A stretch of DNA of 64,000 nt from Roseateles sp. SL47 (GCF_026625885.1 NZ_CP113068.1:5394001-5458000); one strand, 5' to 3'; shown: positions 53,153 through 63,042, counted from the stretch's first letter. Numbers and translations: made by a program. The notes: a model not told the origin generated them from the sequence alone.

Positions 53153-54307
53153 ATGTCCCCCAACACCACCCCCTCCTTCCGCCGCTTTTTCAGTCCCTGC
53201 CCCCGCCTGCTGGCCAGCGGCCTGCTGAGCCTGATGGCGTTGCTGGCCCTGGCCACCCCGGCCCAGGCCACCCGCATCAAGGAAGTGGCGACGGTGCAGG
53301 GCGTGCGTTCCAACCCGCTGACCGGCTACGGGCTGGTGGTGGGTCTGGACGGCACCGGCGACCAGACCACCCAGGCGCCCTTCACCGGCCAGAGCCTGAC
53401 GGCCATGCTGCAGCAGTTCGGTGTGCTGCTGCCCCAAGGGGTGACCATGCAGCCGCGCAATGTGGCCGCCGTGATGATCACCACCCAACTGCCACCGTTT
53501 GCCCAGCCGGGCCAGCCGCTGGATGTGGTGGTGTCTTCCATGGGCAATGCCAAGAGCCTGCGCGGCGGCACCTTGATCGCCACACCCCTGCGGGGTGCGG
53601 ATGGCCAGGTTTACGCCATTGCCCAGGGCAACCTGATGGTGGGAGGCGCTGGCGCCTCCCAGGGCGGCTCCAAGGTGCAGATCAACCATCTCAGCGCCGG
53701 CCGCATTCCCAACGGTGCGTTGGTGGAGCGCAGCGTCCCCACGCCGCTGCAGCAAAATGAATTCCTGCAGCTGGACCTGAATGCCTCGGATTTCGGCACC
53801 GCCCGCGCAGTGGCCAGGGCCATCAACAAGGCCAAGGGCGAAGGCACCGCCACGCCGCTGGACGGCCGGGTGGTGCGTGTACGCACACCGATGGCGCCGG
53901 ATGCCCGCATCGCCTTCCTGGCCGATATGGAAAACCTGCCGATCGACCTGGAAACCCCGGCCGCGCGGATCGTCATCAATGCCCGCACCGGCTCGGTGGT
54001 GATGAACCAGGCCGTGACGCTGTCGCCCTGCGCCGTGGCTCACGGCAATCTGGCGGTGACCATCTCCAGCACGCCGCAGGTCAGCCAGCCCAATGCCATG
54101 GGCAGCGGCCAGACCACCGTGACCGAAAAGACCGACATCTCCATCAAGCAGGACCCTGGCACGCTGATCCAGCTGCCAGCGGGTACCCGTCTCAATGATG
54201 TGGTCAAGGCCCTCAACACCCTGGGTGCCACGCCCCAGGACCTGCTGGCCATCCTGCAGGCGATGAAAAGCGCCGGCGCCCTGAATGCCGAGCTGGAGGT
54301 GATCTGA
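53153..54307 (+). CDS. flgI: Flagellar P-ring protein FlgI
   Basis: 384 residues from ATG 53153; a GTG at 53144 inside the hairpin is possible. The signal peptide is cleaved after ATPAQA. RIKEVATVQGVRSNPLTGYGLVVGLDGTGDQTTQ (key block LTGYGLVVGLDGTGD) and the C-terminal TEKTDISIKQDPGTLIQLPAGTRLNDVVKALNTLG are classic. It forms the periplasmic P ring with help from FlgA. No clear Shine-Dalgarno sequence is visible before the start. Confidence 0.96.
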   Translation: MSPNTTPSFRRFFSPCPRLLASGLLSLMALLALATPAQATRIKEVATVQGVRSNPLTGYGLVVGLDGTGDQTTQAPFTGQSLTAMLQQFGVLLPQGVTMQPRNVAAVMITTQLPPFAQPGQPLDVVVSSMGNAKSLRGGTLIATPLRGADGQVYAIAQGNLMVGGAGASQGGSKVQINHLSAGRIPNGALVERSVPTPLQQNEFLQLDLNASDFGTARAVARAINKAKGEGTATPLDGRVVRVRTPMAPDARIAFLADMENLPIDLETPAARIVINARTGSVVMNQAVTLSPCAVAHGNLAVTISSTPQVSQPNAMGSGQTTVTEKTDISIKQDPGTLIQLPAGTRLNDVVKALNTLGATPQDLLAILQAMKSAGALNAELEVI

Positions 54308-54308
54308 C

Positions 54309-55190
54309 ATGGCTCTCTCGACACCGCTGAGCACCGCCCTGGGCAACGGGGGCCTCTCCAACGACACCCGCTCGATCGACCAGCTGAAGTCGGTCGCCGC
54401 CCGCGACCCCAAGGCCGCAGTGAAAGAAACGGCCAAGCAGTTTGAAACCCTCTTCATGCAGGAGGTGATGAAGAGCATGCGCCAGGCCACCATGAGCTCC
54501 GGCATGCTGGACAACTCCGCCACCCAGATGGGCAGCGACATGCTGGACCAGCAATACGCCGGCAAGATGGCCGGCCTGCCGGGTGGGTTGTCGCAAGCCA
54601 TTGAGCGCCATCTGCAGCGTCAGCTCGGCGTGAAGGACGGGGAACTGCCCAGCGCCAAGGCCGCCGCCAGTACCCAGCAGCTGCCGCAACTGGCCACGAA
54701 GAATGTGCAGCCCCATGTGCAGGACTTCATCCAGAAGCATGACAGTGCCGCCAAGGCAGCGCAGGCGGCCACAGGCATCCCGGCCAGTTTCATGATTGCC
54801 CAGGCCGCGCATGAGTCCGGCTGGGGCAAGCGCGAAATCCTGAACAAGGACGGCAGCAGCAGCTTCAATGTCTTCGGCATCAAGGCCGGGCCGGGATGGA
54901 CCGGCAAGGTCGCCGAGGTGCAGACCACCGAATACGTGGACGGCAAGCCGCAACGTGTCTCCGCCAAGTTCCGGGCCTATGGCAGCTATGAAGAAGCCTT
55001 CAAGGACTACGCCAAGCTGATCAGCGGCAACGACCGTTATCGCGACGTGGTGGCCAAGGCCAGCACCGGCAGCGCCGAGGGGTTTGCCAAGGGCCTGCAG
55101 AAGGCCGGTTACGCCACCGATCCGGAGTACGCGTCCAAGCTGGCGCGAGTGATCAACACGACCATGCGCGTGCAACGCGCCATGGCCTGA
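54309..55190 (+). CDS. flgJ: Flagellar rod-assembly muramidase/scaffold FlgJ
   Basis: 293 residues, starting one base after flgI ends. The N-terminal rod-cap domain has KQFETLFMQEVMKSMRQATM (about 42-61). The C-terminal glucosaminidase domain starts near 150 and contains ASFMIAQAAHESGWGKREIL with the catalytic Glu, then FNVFGIKAGPGWTGK. It opens peptidoglycan for the rod. The two-domain form is normal for beta- and gammaproteobacteria. Confidence 0.95.
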   Translation: MALSTPLSTALGNGGLSNDTRSIDQLKSVAARDPKAAVKETAKQFETLFMQEVMKSMRQATMSSGMLDNSATQMGSDMLDQQYAGKMAGLPGGLSQAIERHLQRQLGVKDGELPSAKAAASTQQLPQLATKNVQPHVQDFIQKHDSAAKAAQAATGIPASFMIAQAAHESGWGKREILNKDGSSSFNVFGIKAGPGWTGKVAEVQTTEYVDGKPQRVSAKFRAYGSYEEAFKDYAKLISGNDRYRDVVAKASTGSAEGFAKGLQKAGYATDPEYASKLARVINTTMRVQRAMA

Positions 55191-55207
55191 CGCTCTAGGA
55201 ACCGACC

Positions 55208-57181
55208 ATGTCGACCTCTGCCCTGCTCTCCCTTGGCGTGCGGGCCATGTTCGCCAATCAGGCGGCCCTGCAGACCATCGGCCAGAACATTGCCAATGCC
55301 AACGTGGCGGGATATTCCCGCCAGGAAGTGGTGCTCACCACGCCGGACGGGCAGTTCACCGGCGCGGGCTACTTCGGCAAGGGCGTGAATGTCCAGACCG
55401 TCACCCGCTCCCACAATGAGTTCCTGACCCGGGAAGCGGCGGCGGCCAAGTCGCAGGCCTTCATGGACAACACCATGCAGGCCCAGTTGACCCAGCTGGA
55501 GAACGTCTTCCCGACCGGCTCGGACGGCATCGGCCAGGCCAGCAACGACTTCCTGAATGCGCTGGTGGATGTGGCCAGCCGCCCCTCCGATCCGTCGGCC
55601 CGCCAGGTGGTGCTGGGCAAGGCACAGGAACTGGCCTCGCGGTTCCAGAGCGCGGGCCAGCAACTGGCCAACCTGCAGTCCGGCGTGGTCAGTGACATGA
55701 AGGCGGACGTCAAGACCGTCAATGAGCTGGCCAAACAGATTGCCACGGCCAATGACCAGATCGCCAAGGCCAATGGCACCAGCCATTCCCCCAACGACCT
55801 GCTGGACAAGCGGGACCAGCTGATCTCGCAACTGGGCCAGTATGTGCAGGTCTCCACCGTGAACAGCAGCGACGGCACCGTGGGGGTGTTCATCGGCGGC
55901 GGCCAGCGTCTGGTGCTGGGCAACCAGGCTCAGGAACTGCAGGTCACGTCGGACCCCTACGACAATTCCCGTGCCCAGCTCTCCATCACCGAAGCCAACG
56001 GCACCCGCGTCCTGGACGACAGCACCCTCACCGGAGGCTCTCTGACCGCACTGCTGCGCTATCAAAACACCCATCTGCAGGACGCCCGCAACCTGCTGGG
56101 CCAGATGGCCACCGCCATCGCCACCCGGGTGAACGAGCAGCAGTCGCTGGGTGTGGACTTGAAGACCGCAGCGGGTGGACCGCTGTTCAGCATTGCAGAG
56201 CCGACGGTGCTGCCCGCCATCACCAACACGGGCGATGCCAAGTTGACAGCCACCATCACCGATGGTGCGCTGGTACCGGCCCTGTCCTTTGTCATCTCGC
56301 CGGACCCGACCGGCACGCCGGACAGCTATCAGGTGGCCGTGCGCCCCGATGGCACGGCCACGACGATGAACAAGGACGAGATCGAAAAGGCCTACGGCAT
56401 CAGCCTGACCATGACCGGCACGATGCAGCAAGGTGACCGCTTTGTGCTGGAGCCGGTGGCCGGGGCCGCCAGCAGCTTCAAACGCGCCCTGGACGACCCC
56501 AGCGGTCTGGCCGCAGCCTCGCCGGTGGTGGGCACGGTCGATGTGGACAACCAGGGCACGGCCACGGTCGATTCGCTTTACGCGGTCAACAGCAAGTTTG
56601 ACAAGAGCCTGCAGCCCGCGACGGTGCAGTTCGGCACGGTCAATGCGGACCAGAGCATCAACTACACCATCACGCTGTCGGACAACACCAGCTACACCGG
56701 CACCTGGAAGGCCGGGCAGGCGATTGGCAACGACCCGACCAACGGGGTGGACCTTGGCTTCGAGCTGCGCCTGAACGGGGTGCCGCGCGACGGCGACAAG
56801 ATCAACCTGCAGACATCGGACACGGTGGTCTCCACCAACAACGGCAATGCCAAGGCCTTCCTGAAGCTGCAGAGCGAAACCTTGGTCGGCAAGCAGTTGC
56901 AGGCCGATGGCACGCTCTCTCGTGGGCAGACCATGACCGAAGCCTACGCCGCTGCGATTGCCGATGTCGGTTCGCGGGTGCAGGGCGCGGAATATCTGGC
57001 CAGCGTGTCCACCACCGTGGCCAGCCAGGCGGAAGCCACCCGCTCCGGCCAGGCTGGGGTCAACCTCGACGAAGAAGCCGCCCGCCTGATGCAATTCCAG
57101 CAGGGCTACCAGGCTGCGGCCAAGGTGCTGCAGACGGCCCAGACCGTCTTCGACCAGTTGCTGAGCATCGTGCAGTCATGA
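55208..57181 (+). CDS. flgK: Flagellar hook-associated protein 1 FlgK
   Basis: 657 residues. LLSLGVRAMFANQAALQTIGQNIANANVAGYSRQEVVL (key block TIGQNIANANVAGYSRQ) is the N-terminal D0 helix. The C-terminus VNLDEEAARLMQFQQGYQAAAKVLQTAQTVFDQLLSIV (key block LMQFQQGYQAAAKVL) is diagnostic. The central region is larger than in E. coli. It joins hook and filament and is a client of FlgN. Confidence 0.96.
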   Translation: MSTSALLSLGVRAMFANQAALQTIGQNIANANVAGYSRQEVVLTTPDGQFTGAGYFGKGVNVQTVTRSHNEFLTREAAAAKSQAFMDNTMQAQLTQLENVFPTGSDGIGQASNDFLNALVDVASRPSDPSARQVVLGKAQELASRFQSAGQQLANLQSGVVSDMKADVKTVNELAKQIATANDQIAKANGTSHSPNDLLDKRDQLISQLGQYVQVSTVNSSDGTVGVFIGGGQRLVLGNQAQELQVTSDPYDNSRAQLSITEANGTRVLDDSTLTGGSLTALLRYQNTHLQDARNLLGQMATAIATRVNEQQSLGVDLKTAAGGPLFSIAEPTVLPAITNTGDAKLTATITDGALVPALSFVISPDPTGTPDSYQVAVRPDGTATTMNKDEIEKAYGISLTMTGTMQQGDRFVLEPVAGAASSFKRALDDPSGLAAASPVVGTVDVDNQGTATVDSLYAVNSKFDKSLQPATVQFGTVNADQSINYTITLSDNTSYTGTWKAGQAIGNDPTNGVDLGFELRLNGVPRDGDKINLQTSDTVVSTNNGNAKAFLKLQSETLVGKQLQADGTLSRGQTMTEAYAAAIADVGSRVQGAEYLASVSTTVASQAEATRSGQAGVNLDEEAARLMQFQQGYQAAAKVLQTAQTVFDQLLSIVQS

Positions 57182-57249
57182 ACCTCGCACTGAACCGCCC
57201 GGCGAGCCGCCCGATGCTTCGCCCTTGAACTGACCTCAGGACACCTGCC

Positions 57250-58497
57250 ATGCGCCTCTCCACCGCCAACATGTTCGAGGCCAGCATCTCGACGCTGCAG
57301 AAACGCCAGCAGGAGATGCAGGACGCCCAGCAGCGCCTGACCTCCGGCAAACGGGTCGAAAAGGCCAGCGACGACCCCACCGGGGCGGCCCGCGCGGAGC
57401 GCGCCCGCACGGCCATCGGCCAGGTCGATGCCAGCACCCGCGCGCTGGAAGCCAGCCGCAACAGCATGACCCTGGCCGAAAGCGCCCTGGGCGATGCCAA
57501 TGAAATCATGCAGCAGATCCGCGAAACGCTGGTGGCCGCTGGCAATGCCAGCTATACCGACGCGGAACGCAAGGGCCTGGCCAACAAGGTGCAGGGCCTG
57601 CGTGACCAACTGCTGGCCATTGCCAACCGGGGCGACGGGTCTGGCGGCTACCTGTTCTCCGGCCAGGGCACCACCGGCACCCCGTTCCTGGACAACCCGG
57701 TGCAACGCGACGCGGCCGGCAATCGCACAGGCGGCGGCGTCAGCTTCGAAGGCATCGGCGGCAACGTAACCACCGGTAACCTCGAAAACTATCCGCTGAG
57801 CGTGGATGGCAAGGCGGCCTGGGAGCAGGCGCGCAGCGGCAACGGCACGTTTGTGACCGGTGCCGGCACCAATGCCACCACGGGCGCGGCCCCGGCGGGC
57901 TGGGTCGATTCCGGCCGGGTGACCGACCCGGCGGCCGTCACCGGTGACAGCTATTCCATCGTCATCAGCGGCACGGCCCCGTCGCAGACCTATACCGTCT
58001 TCAATGAGACGCAGGGCCATGTCCCTGTGGCCAGCGACAACTACACCTCCGGCAATACCGTCAAGTTTGACGGCATGTCCATGACGATCGGCGGCAATCC
58101 GGTGGATGGCGACACCTTCACCGTGGCCCCCTCCACCAACGACCTGAAGGTGTTCGACGTGCTGGACCGCACCATCGAAGCCCTGCGCAAGGAAGATCGC
58201 ACCGGCACCGAAATCACCCAGGACAACCTGGTCGGCATCCGGGATCTGGATGCCGTCATGGGCAACCTGACCAACGTCCGCAGCCAGGTCGGCGAGCAGA
58301 TGAACAACCTCGACGGCTCCCAGACCCGGCTGCAAACCTTGAAGGTTTACAACCAGGCTGAGCAATCTGCCGCAGAGGATCTGGATATGACGCAGGGCAT
58401 TTCCGATTTCCAGAACCAGCAGACGGGCTACGATGCGGCGTTGAAGACTTACGCGATGGTTCAGCGCATGTCGCTGTTCCAATACCTCAACTCCTGA
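57250..58497 (+). CDS. flgL: Flagellar hook-associated protein 3 FlgL
   Basis: 415 residues. MRLSTANMFEASISTLQKRQQEM and QQRLTSGKRVEKASDDPTGAARAERARTAI are the flagellin-like N-terminus (key block LTSGKRVEKASDDPTG). The C-terminal helix ends MVQRMSLFQYLNS. A central insertion of Thr/Gly-rich domain is present. Last structural gene of the run; a 13-base gap leads to the HDOD gene. Confidence 0.95.
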   Translation: MRLSTANMFEASISTLQKRQQEMQDAQQRLTSGKRVEKASDDPTGAARAERARTAIGQVDASTRALEASRNSMTLAESALGDANEIMQQIRETLVAAGNASYTDAERKGLANKVQGLRDQLLAIANRGDGSGGYLFSGQGTTGTPFLDNPVQRDAAGNRTGGGVSFEGIGGNVTTGNLENYPLSVDGKAAWEQARSGNGTFVTGAGTNATTGAAPAGWVDSGRVTDPAAVTGDSYSIVISGTAPSQTYTVFNETQGHVPVASDNYTSGNTVKFDGMSMTIGGNPVDGDTFTVAPSTNDLKVFDVLDRTIEALRKEDRTGTEITQDNLVGIRDLDAVMGNLTNVRSQVGEQMNNLDGSQTRLQTLKVYNQAEQSAAEDLDMTQGISDFQNQQTGYDAALKTYAMVQRMSLFQYLNS

Positions 58498-58510
58498 CGC
58501 CGCCATCTGC

Positions 58511-59674
58511 ATGAACTCGACGCACGCCGTGCTGGGCCAATTGGCCCTGGGATACGCGCCCCTGGTTTCCAGGCAACTCGACATCGAAGCCACCCGCGTG
58601 ACCGTGTTCGCTTTGCGCCCCGAAGCAGCACCGGCTGCGGCGGACGTGCTGGCGGCGCTCACCGACGCTTTCCCTGCGAAGGCTGTGGTGCTGAATGTGG
58701 CCCATGAAGGGCTGCTCAAAGGCCTGCTGGCCGCCCCGCTGCCCCGCCACTTCCGGGTGGAAGTGCCCGCCTTCCTGATCGGGGACGCCGACCTGGCTGC
58801 CCAGATCCAGGTCCGTGCGGCCGAAGGCGTGGTGACGCTGCTCAAGGGCCGTTCGGACGCCACCGGCTTCAAGCAGATCGTGCTGGACCTGCCGGATCTG
58901 GCCGGTGGCCCGGCCCCGGCCGGCAAAACGGTGCTGGTGTCTGGCGCCCGCAGCGCCGATGACTTCAAGCAGGCCTGGGACAAAGGCGCGGCCGGTGTGC
59001 TGGGCTGGCCATTCCATGGCGAGTTCGAAGCCCCGGCCACGCCGCCCGCCACCAAGGACACCCAGGCGGCGGACTTGCAGGTCATCGTGGAGCTGATGTC
59101 CCGGGTGGACCAGGGTGAGGATGTGGAACGCCTGGAGCAGACGCTCAAGCGGGATCCCAGCCTGGCCTTCAAGCTGCTGCGCTACATGAATTCGGCGGCC
59201 TTCGGCCTGTCGGTGGAGGTGTCGTCCTTCCGCCACGCCATCATGCTGCTGGGGTATGCCCGCCTGCGCCGCTGGCTGGCGCTGCTGCTGGCCACTGCCA
59301 GCAAAGAGCACGCCATGCGGCCCGTCATGTTCGCCGCCCTGCGTCGCGGCCTGCTGATGGAAGACCTGGCCAAGAGCATGGCGGAAGCCGAGCTGCGCGA
59401 TGAAATGTTCATCTGCGGCCTGTTCTCCTTGCTGGACCACATGCTGCGCCAGCCTTTCGAGCGGCTGCTGCAATCCATCCCGGTGCCGGAGCGGGTACGC
59501 CAGGCGCTGGTCGACAAGACCGGCCCCTACAAGCCCTATCTGGACCTGGTGCAGGCCATCGAGAACGAATCCGTCTTTGACACCCGCACCGCCATTGATG
59601 CGCTGATGCTGGCCCCGGAAGAGGTCAACAACGCTGTGCTGCGTTCGCTGCACAAGGCCGGCCAGCTGGAGTAA
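58511..59674 (+). CDS. HDOD domain protein with degenerate EAL-like N-terminus
   Basis: 387 residues. Residues about 1-180 resemble the beta/alpha fold of an EAL domain in YuxH-type proteins (LGYAPLVSRQLDIEATRV, FKQIVLDLP, VLVSGARSADDFKQAWDKG) but lack the EAL and DDFG catalytic motifs, so no c-di-GMP hydrolysis is expected. The HDOD domain (about 190-387) has LKRDPSLAFKLLRYMNSAAFGL and SFRHAIMLLGYARLRRWLALLL. HDOD proteins are signalling adaptors without the HD metal site. It starts 13 bases after flgL and 11 bases before the kinase gene, so it probably links motility with signalling. Confidence 0.85.
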   Translation: MNSTHAVLGQLALGYAPLVSRQLDIEATRVTVFALRPEAAPAAADVLAALTDAFPAKAVVLNVAHEGLLKGLLAAPLPRHFRVEVPAFLIGDADLAAQIQVRAAEGVVTLLKGRSDATGFKQIVLDLPDLAGGPAPAGKTVLVSGARSADDFKQAWDKGAAGVLGWPFHGEFEAPATPPATKDTQAADLQVIVELMSRVDQGEDVERLEQTLKRDPSLAFKLLRYMNSAAFGLSVEVSSFRHAIMLLGYARLRRWLALLLATASKEHAMRPVMFAALRRGLLMEDLAKSMAEAELRDEMFICGLFSLLDHMLRQPFERLLQSIPVPERVRQALVDKTGPYKPYLDLVQAIENESVFDTRTAIDALMLAPEEVNNAVLRSLHKAGQLE

Positions 59675-59685
59675 GCCCCGCCCCC

Positions 59686-62600
59686 ATGGACCCCACCACC
59701 ACCGACCCCTTTCGCTCACTGCTGGGCAAGCGGTCGGTCCTCGGGTCCCCGCTGCTGTTTGGGCTCTGGGAGGGCCCCTGGCCGGCGCTTGTCACAGATG
59801 CCCAAGGCCATGTGCTGCTGGCCAATGACCGGCTGATCGAGCTGCTGGGCCCGGTCACCCTCAAAAGCCGCCGTCTGCATGGCGCTCACCGTGCCCAGGA
59901 GCTGCGGCTGGTGGACGACCAGCAGCGGGAGCATCTGTTGCAGGCGTCGCTGCACCCGCTGGAGGGCAGCGACCTGACCCTGGCCCTGCTGCAAGACCAC
60001 AGCACCGAGCAGGCCGCCCGAGAACGCGCCGAGCGCATGCAGGCGGAAATCGACCAGTGGCTGGACCTGTGCCCCCTGCCCGCCCTGATGCACGACGACC
60101 AGGGCCTGCTGCTGCGGAGCAATGCCGCCTTTGCCCGGCTGGCGCAACGCCTGTGCCCACAACCGCCCGCCAGCCTGCAGGACCTGCCGCCTGACTGGCT
60201 GGCCTTGCTGGTCGGGCCGATTCCCGAAGCCGGCACCGAAACTCATCGCCAGGCCCTGGTGGCCGAGCCGCAGGGCAAGCCTCGCTGGATGCGGGTGCGG
60301 GCGCGCCGTCTCAGCGGCCCCTGGCACCGCCCGCGCCTGCTCTTGATGCTGGAAGACCGCAGCCGTGATCAGGCCCTGGAACTGGCGCATCAGCAGGTGC
60401 AGGCCTTGATGGACACCGCCGGGGTGGGATTGGCCACGTTCCAACCGGACGCGGGATGGTCCAGGCCCGGGGACGTGCTGGACGATCTGCTCGCCCTGCC
60501 GGCGGCCGGGGAAGTGGCGTCGCCCACATCGGCGCCCACATCGGCGCCCACCCGAGCGGCTTCGGCGCCGCCTGCGGCCACGGCGGCGGCACCGATTGGC
60601 ACCAGTGCTGCGGGGGGAGCCACCAGCAAGGCCAATGCGCTGCAGGGTGTCAACCGGGACATGGTCGATCCCGACTCCCGCGCCGACTACGAAAAACTGC
60701 AGCAGGCGATCAAACAAAACCAGCCGGTGGCGCTTCGGTATGCGGTGCGGCATCCCGAGCTGGGGCTGCGCTGGCTGCTCACCCGCGTGGAGCCGGGGCA
60801 GTTGTCCTCCGGTCAGCGGATCACCTCGGTCCTGACCCTGGACATCACCGACAACCAGCAGGCGCAAGCCCGATATGAGCTGCTGCTGCGGGAGTTGGGA
60901 GCGATGCTCGACGGTGCGGGCCTGGGCATGGCCTATGTCCGCAAGCAACGGCTGCTGCGCAGCAACGGCGCGCTGGGGCGGATGCTGGGCATGGGCGGTG
61001 AGCCCGAACCTGGCACCCCGTTCGAGGCGCTGTTCCAGGCCCTGCCTGAGCTGCATGCCCAGGTGATGGCCGCCCTGCCCGGTCTGAATGAAAACGGGCT
61101 GGAATTCGAATTTGAATGGCCGGGCGGGCAGGCCGGCCAGGACCCGCGCTGGCACGCCCTGTCGCTGCGGCGCGTGGTGCCGCCGGAGGCGCCGCAAGAA
61201 CAGGCGCTGGTGGCCGTGGTGAGCGACATCTCGCGGCTGAAGGCCCAGCAGGCCCAACTGGAAGCCCTGGCGCAGGACCGGGAGCTGATGTTTGACCTCT
61301 CGGACGTCGGCATTGCCATTCTGCGGGACGACCACCTGGTGCGGGCCAACGAAGCCCTGGCCCATCTGCTGGGTTACCGCCCGGATGATCTGGTCGGGCT
61401 GCCCCATGCGGAACTGTTTGAATCACCGAGGGAATTCGAGCATGAGCGACGGGCGGTGGCCAAGGCGCTGTCCGAGGCGGGCCTGTGGCGCGGAGAGCGC
61501 CGGGTGCGCCGACGTGACGGTTCCATCCTCTGGATGCAGGTCAGCAAACGCCATGTGCGGGCGGGCCAGCCGGAGACCGGCCTGATTGCCACCTATCTGA
61601 GCGTGGATGAGCGCCACCGTGCCCAGCAGTCGCTGCTGCTGCAGACCGAGCGGGAACGGGCGGTGCTGGATTCGGTGCTGGTGGGCATTGTCACCGTCGG
61701 GCGGCATGGCATTGAATGGATGAACCGGTCGGCCCGGCGTATGTTCGGCGGGGACCTGGCGGCATTTGCTGGCCAGCCGATCAGCAGGGTGGCGACCGAG
61801 GCGCCGGATCATCCCTTCCGCCAGACCCACTATCTGGATGACTTGGCGGAGGGCCTGGCCGAGACCTTTGAATGCCGCCTGGTGGCCCGGGATGGGCGGG
61901 AATTCTGGGTAGTGGGCAATGCGGTGGTCACCGGCAGCGGGCCGGACGGTGAGCGTCAGCTGACCTATGCGCTGCTGGACATCGAGCGCCGCCGCCAGGC
62001 CGAAGCGCAGAGCGAGCAGGCCCAGGCCTCACTGCAGCGGATCATTGAAGCCGCGCCGATTGCCATCAGCCTGCACGACGCCCGCACCCTGCAAGTGCGG
62101 CAGATCAATCAGGCGGCTGCGGCCCTGGCCGGGCGTGAAGAAGAGGAACTGGTGGGGGCCAGCCTGGAAGCGCTGTTTGGCAGTGAACAGGCGCAGGCGG
62201 TGCGCAGCGACATGGAATTTGCGCTCAACAGCTCTGAAGTCCTGCAGCGTGAATACCGGCTGCAGGTGGGTGGCCGCACACGCGTCTGGGACACCCGGCT
62301 GCTGCATCTCTCGGGCATCAACGACGCCAGCGGCGAAGTCGAACCGGAACAACTGCTGCTGGTGGCCAGCGATGTCACCCAACAGCGGGCGCAGGAAGCG
62401 GCGCGGCTGGAGGCGGCGATTGCCCAGCGCGAGCTGCTGGTGCGAGAAGTGCATCACCGGATCAAGAACAACCTCCAGGGAGTGGCGGGTCTGCTGCAGC
62501 AGATTGCCGCCCGCCGGCCGGAGGTGGCCACTGTCATCAACGAGGCGGTGGGCCAGGTGCAGGCGATTGCCCAGGTGTACGGCCTGCAGGTGGGCGCCTC

Positions 62601-63042
62601 GGGCCCGTTGCGGCTGCGCCAGGTCATTGAAGCGGTGCTCGGCTCGGTGCAGCGCATGTTTGGCCGGGACATCCGGGTGGAGGTTGGCGGGCTGGTGGCG
62701 ACGCAGTCCGAGCGCTGGGGCCTGCCGGAGGTGGAAGCCATTCCGATCGCGCTCACCCTGAATGAGCTGTTCACCAATGCACTCAAGCATGGCGGCACCG
62801 CCCCGGTGCTGTGCGAACTGGTGTTTGATCCGGAGCAGGTGCTGCTGCGGATTGTCAATGAAGGCCAGTTGCCGGCCGGATTTGACCTCAAGCAGATCCG
62901 TGGGGGCGTTTCCGGCCTGGGGCTGGTACGGGCCTTGCTGCCGCGTCGCAGTGCCTTGCTCAGCCTGCAGCAGGAGGAACACCGGGTGGTTTGTGAACTC
63001 AGTTTGTGGCCGCCGGGGGTCAGTTGGCTGCCGCAGGAGTGA
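59686..63042 (+). CDS. Large multi-PAS sensor histidine kinase (HisKA_2/HWE-like)
   Basis: 1118 residues, no clear membrane span, so probably cytoplasmic. Several PAS/PAC blocks fill residues 20-900 (examples: VTDAQGHVLLANDRLIELLG; LLGYRPDDLVGLPHAELFE; SVLVGIVTVGRHGIEWMNRSA; AIAISLHDART-type). A low-complexity Thr/Ala/Pro stretch with SAPT repeats lies near 280-310. The kinase core begins with REVHHRIKNNLQGVAGLLQQ; His924 is the likely phospho-acceptor. The N-box is IALTLNELFTNALKHGG and the G-box is GGVSGLGLVRALL. Subfamily HisKA_2, like EutW. The partner is probably the ANTAR regulator 88 bases downstream. Confidence 0.9.
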   Translation: MDPTTTDPFRSLLGKRSVLGSPLLFGLWEGPWPALVTDAQGHVLLANDRLIELLGPVTLKSRRLHGAHRAQELRLVDDQQREHLLQASLHPLEGSDLTLALLQDHSTEQAARERAERMQAEIDQWLDLCPLPALMHDDQGLLLRSNAAFARLAQRLCPQPPASLQDLPPDWLALLVGPIPEAGTETHRQALVAEPQGKPRWMRVRARRLSGPWHRPRLLLMLEDRSRDQALELAHQQVQALMDTAGVGLATFQPDAGWSRPGDVLDDLLALPAAGEVASPTSAPTSAPTRAASAPPAATAAAPIGTSAAGGATSKANALQGVNRDMVDPDSRADYEKLQQAIKQNQPVALRYAVRHPELGLRWLLTRVEPGQLSSGQRITSVLTLDITDNQQAQARYELLLRELGAMLDGAGLGMAYVRKQRLLRSNGALGRMLGMGGEPEPGTPFEALFQALPELHAQVMAALPGLNENGLEFEFEWPGGQAGQDPRWHALSLRRVVPPEAPQEQALVAVVSDISRLKAQQAQLEALAQDRELMFDLSDVGIAILRDDHLVRANEALAHLLGYRPDDLVGLPHAELFESPREFEHERRAVAKALSEAGLWRGERRVRRRDGSILWMQVSKRHVRAGQPETGLIATYLSVDERHRAQQSLLLQTERERAVLDSVLVGIVTVGRHGIEWMNRSARRMFGGDLAAFAGQPISRVATEAPDHPFRQTHYLDDLAEGLAETFECRLVARDGREFWVVGNAVVTGSGPDGERQLTYALLDIERRRQAEAQSEQAQASLQRIIEAAPIAISLHDARTLQVRQINQAAAALAGREEEELVGASLEALFGSEQAQAVRSDMEFALNSSEVLQREYRLQVGGRTRVWDTRLLHLSGINDASGEVEPEQLLLVASDVTQQRAQEAARLEAAIAQRELLVREVHHRIKNNLQGVAGLLQQIAARRPEVATVINEAVGQVQAIAQVYGLQVGASGPLRLRQVIEAVLGSVQRMFGRDIRVEVGGLVATQSERWGLPEVEAIPIALTLNELFTNALKHGGTAPVLCELVFDPEQVLLRIVNEGQLPAGFDLKQIRGGVSGLGLVRALLPRRSALLSLQQEEHRVVCELSLWPPGVSWLPQE

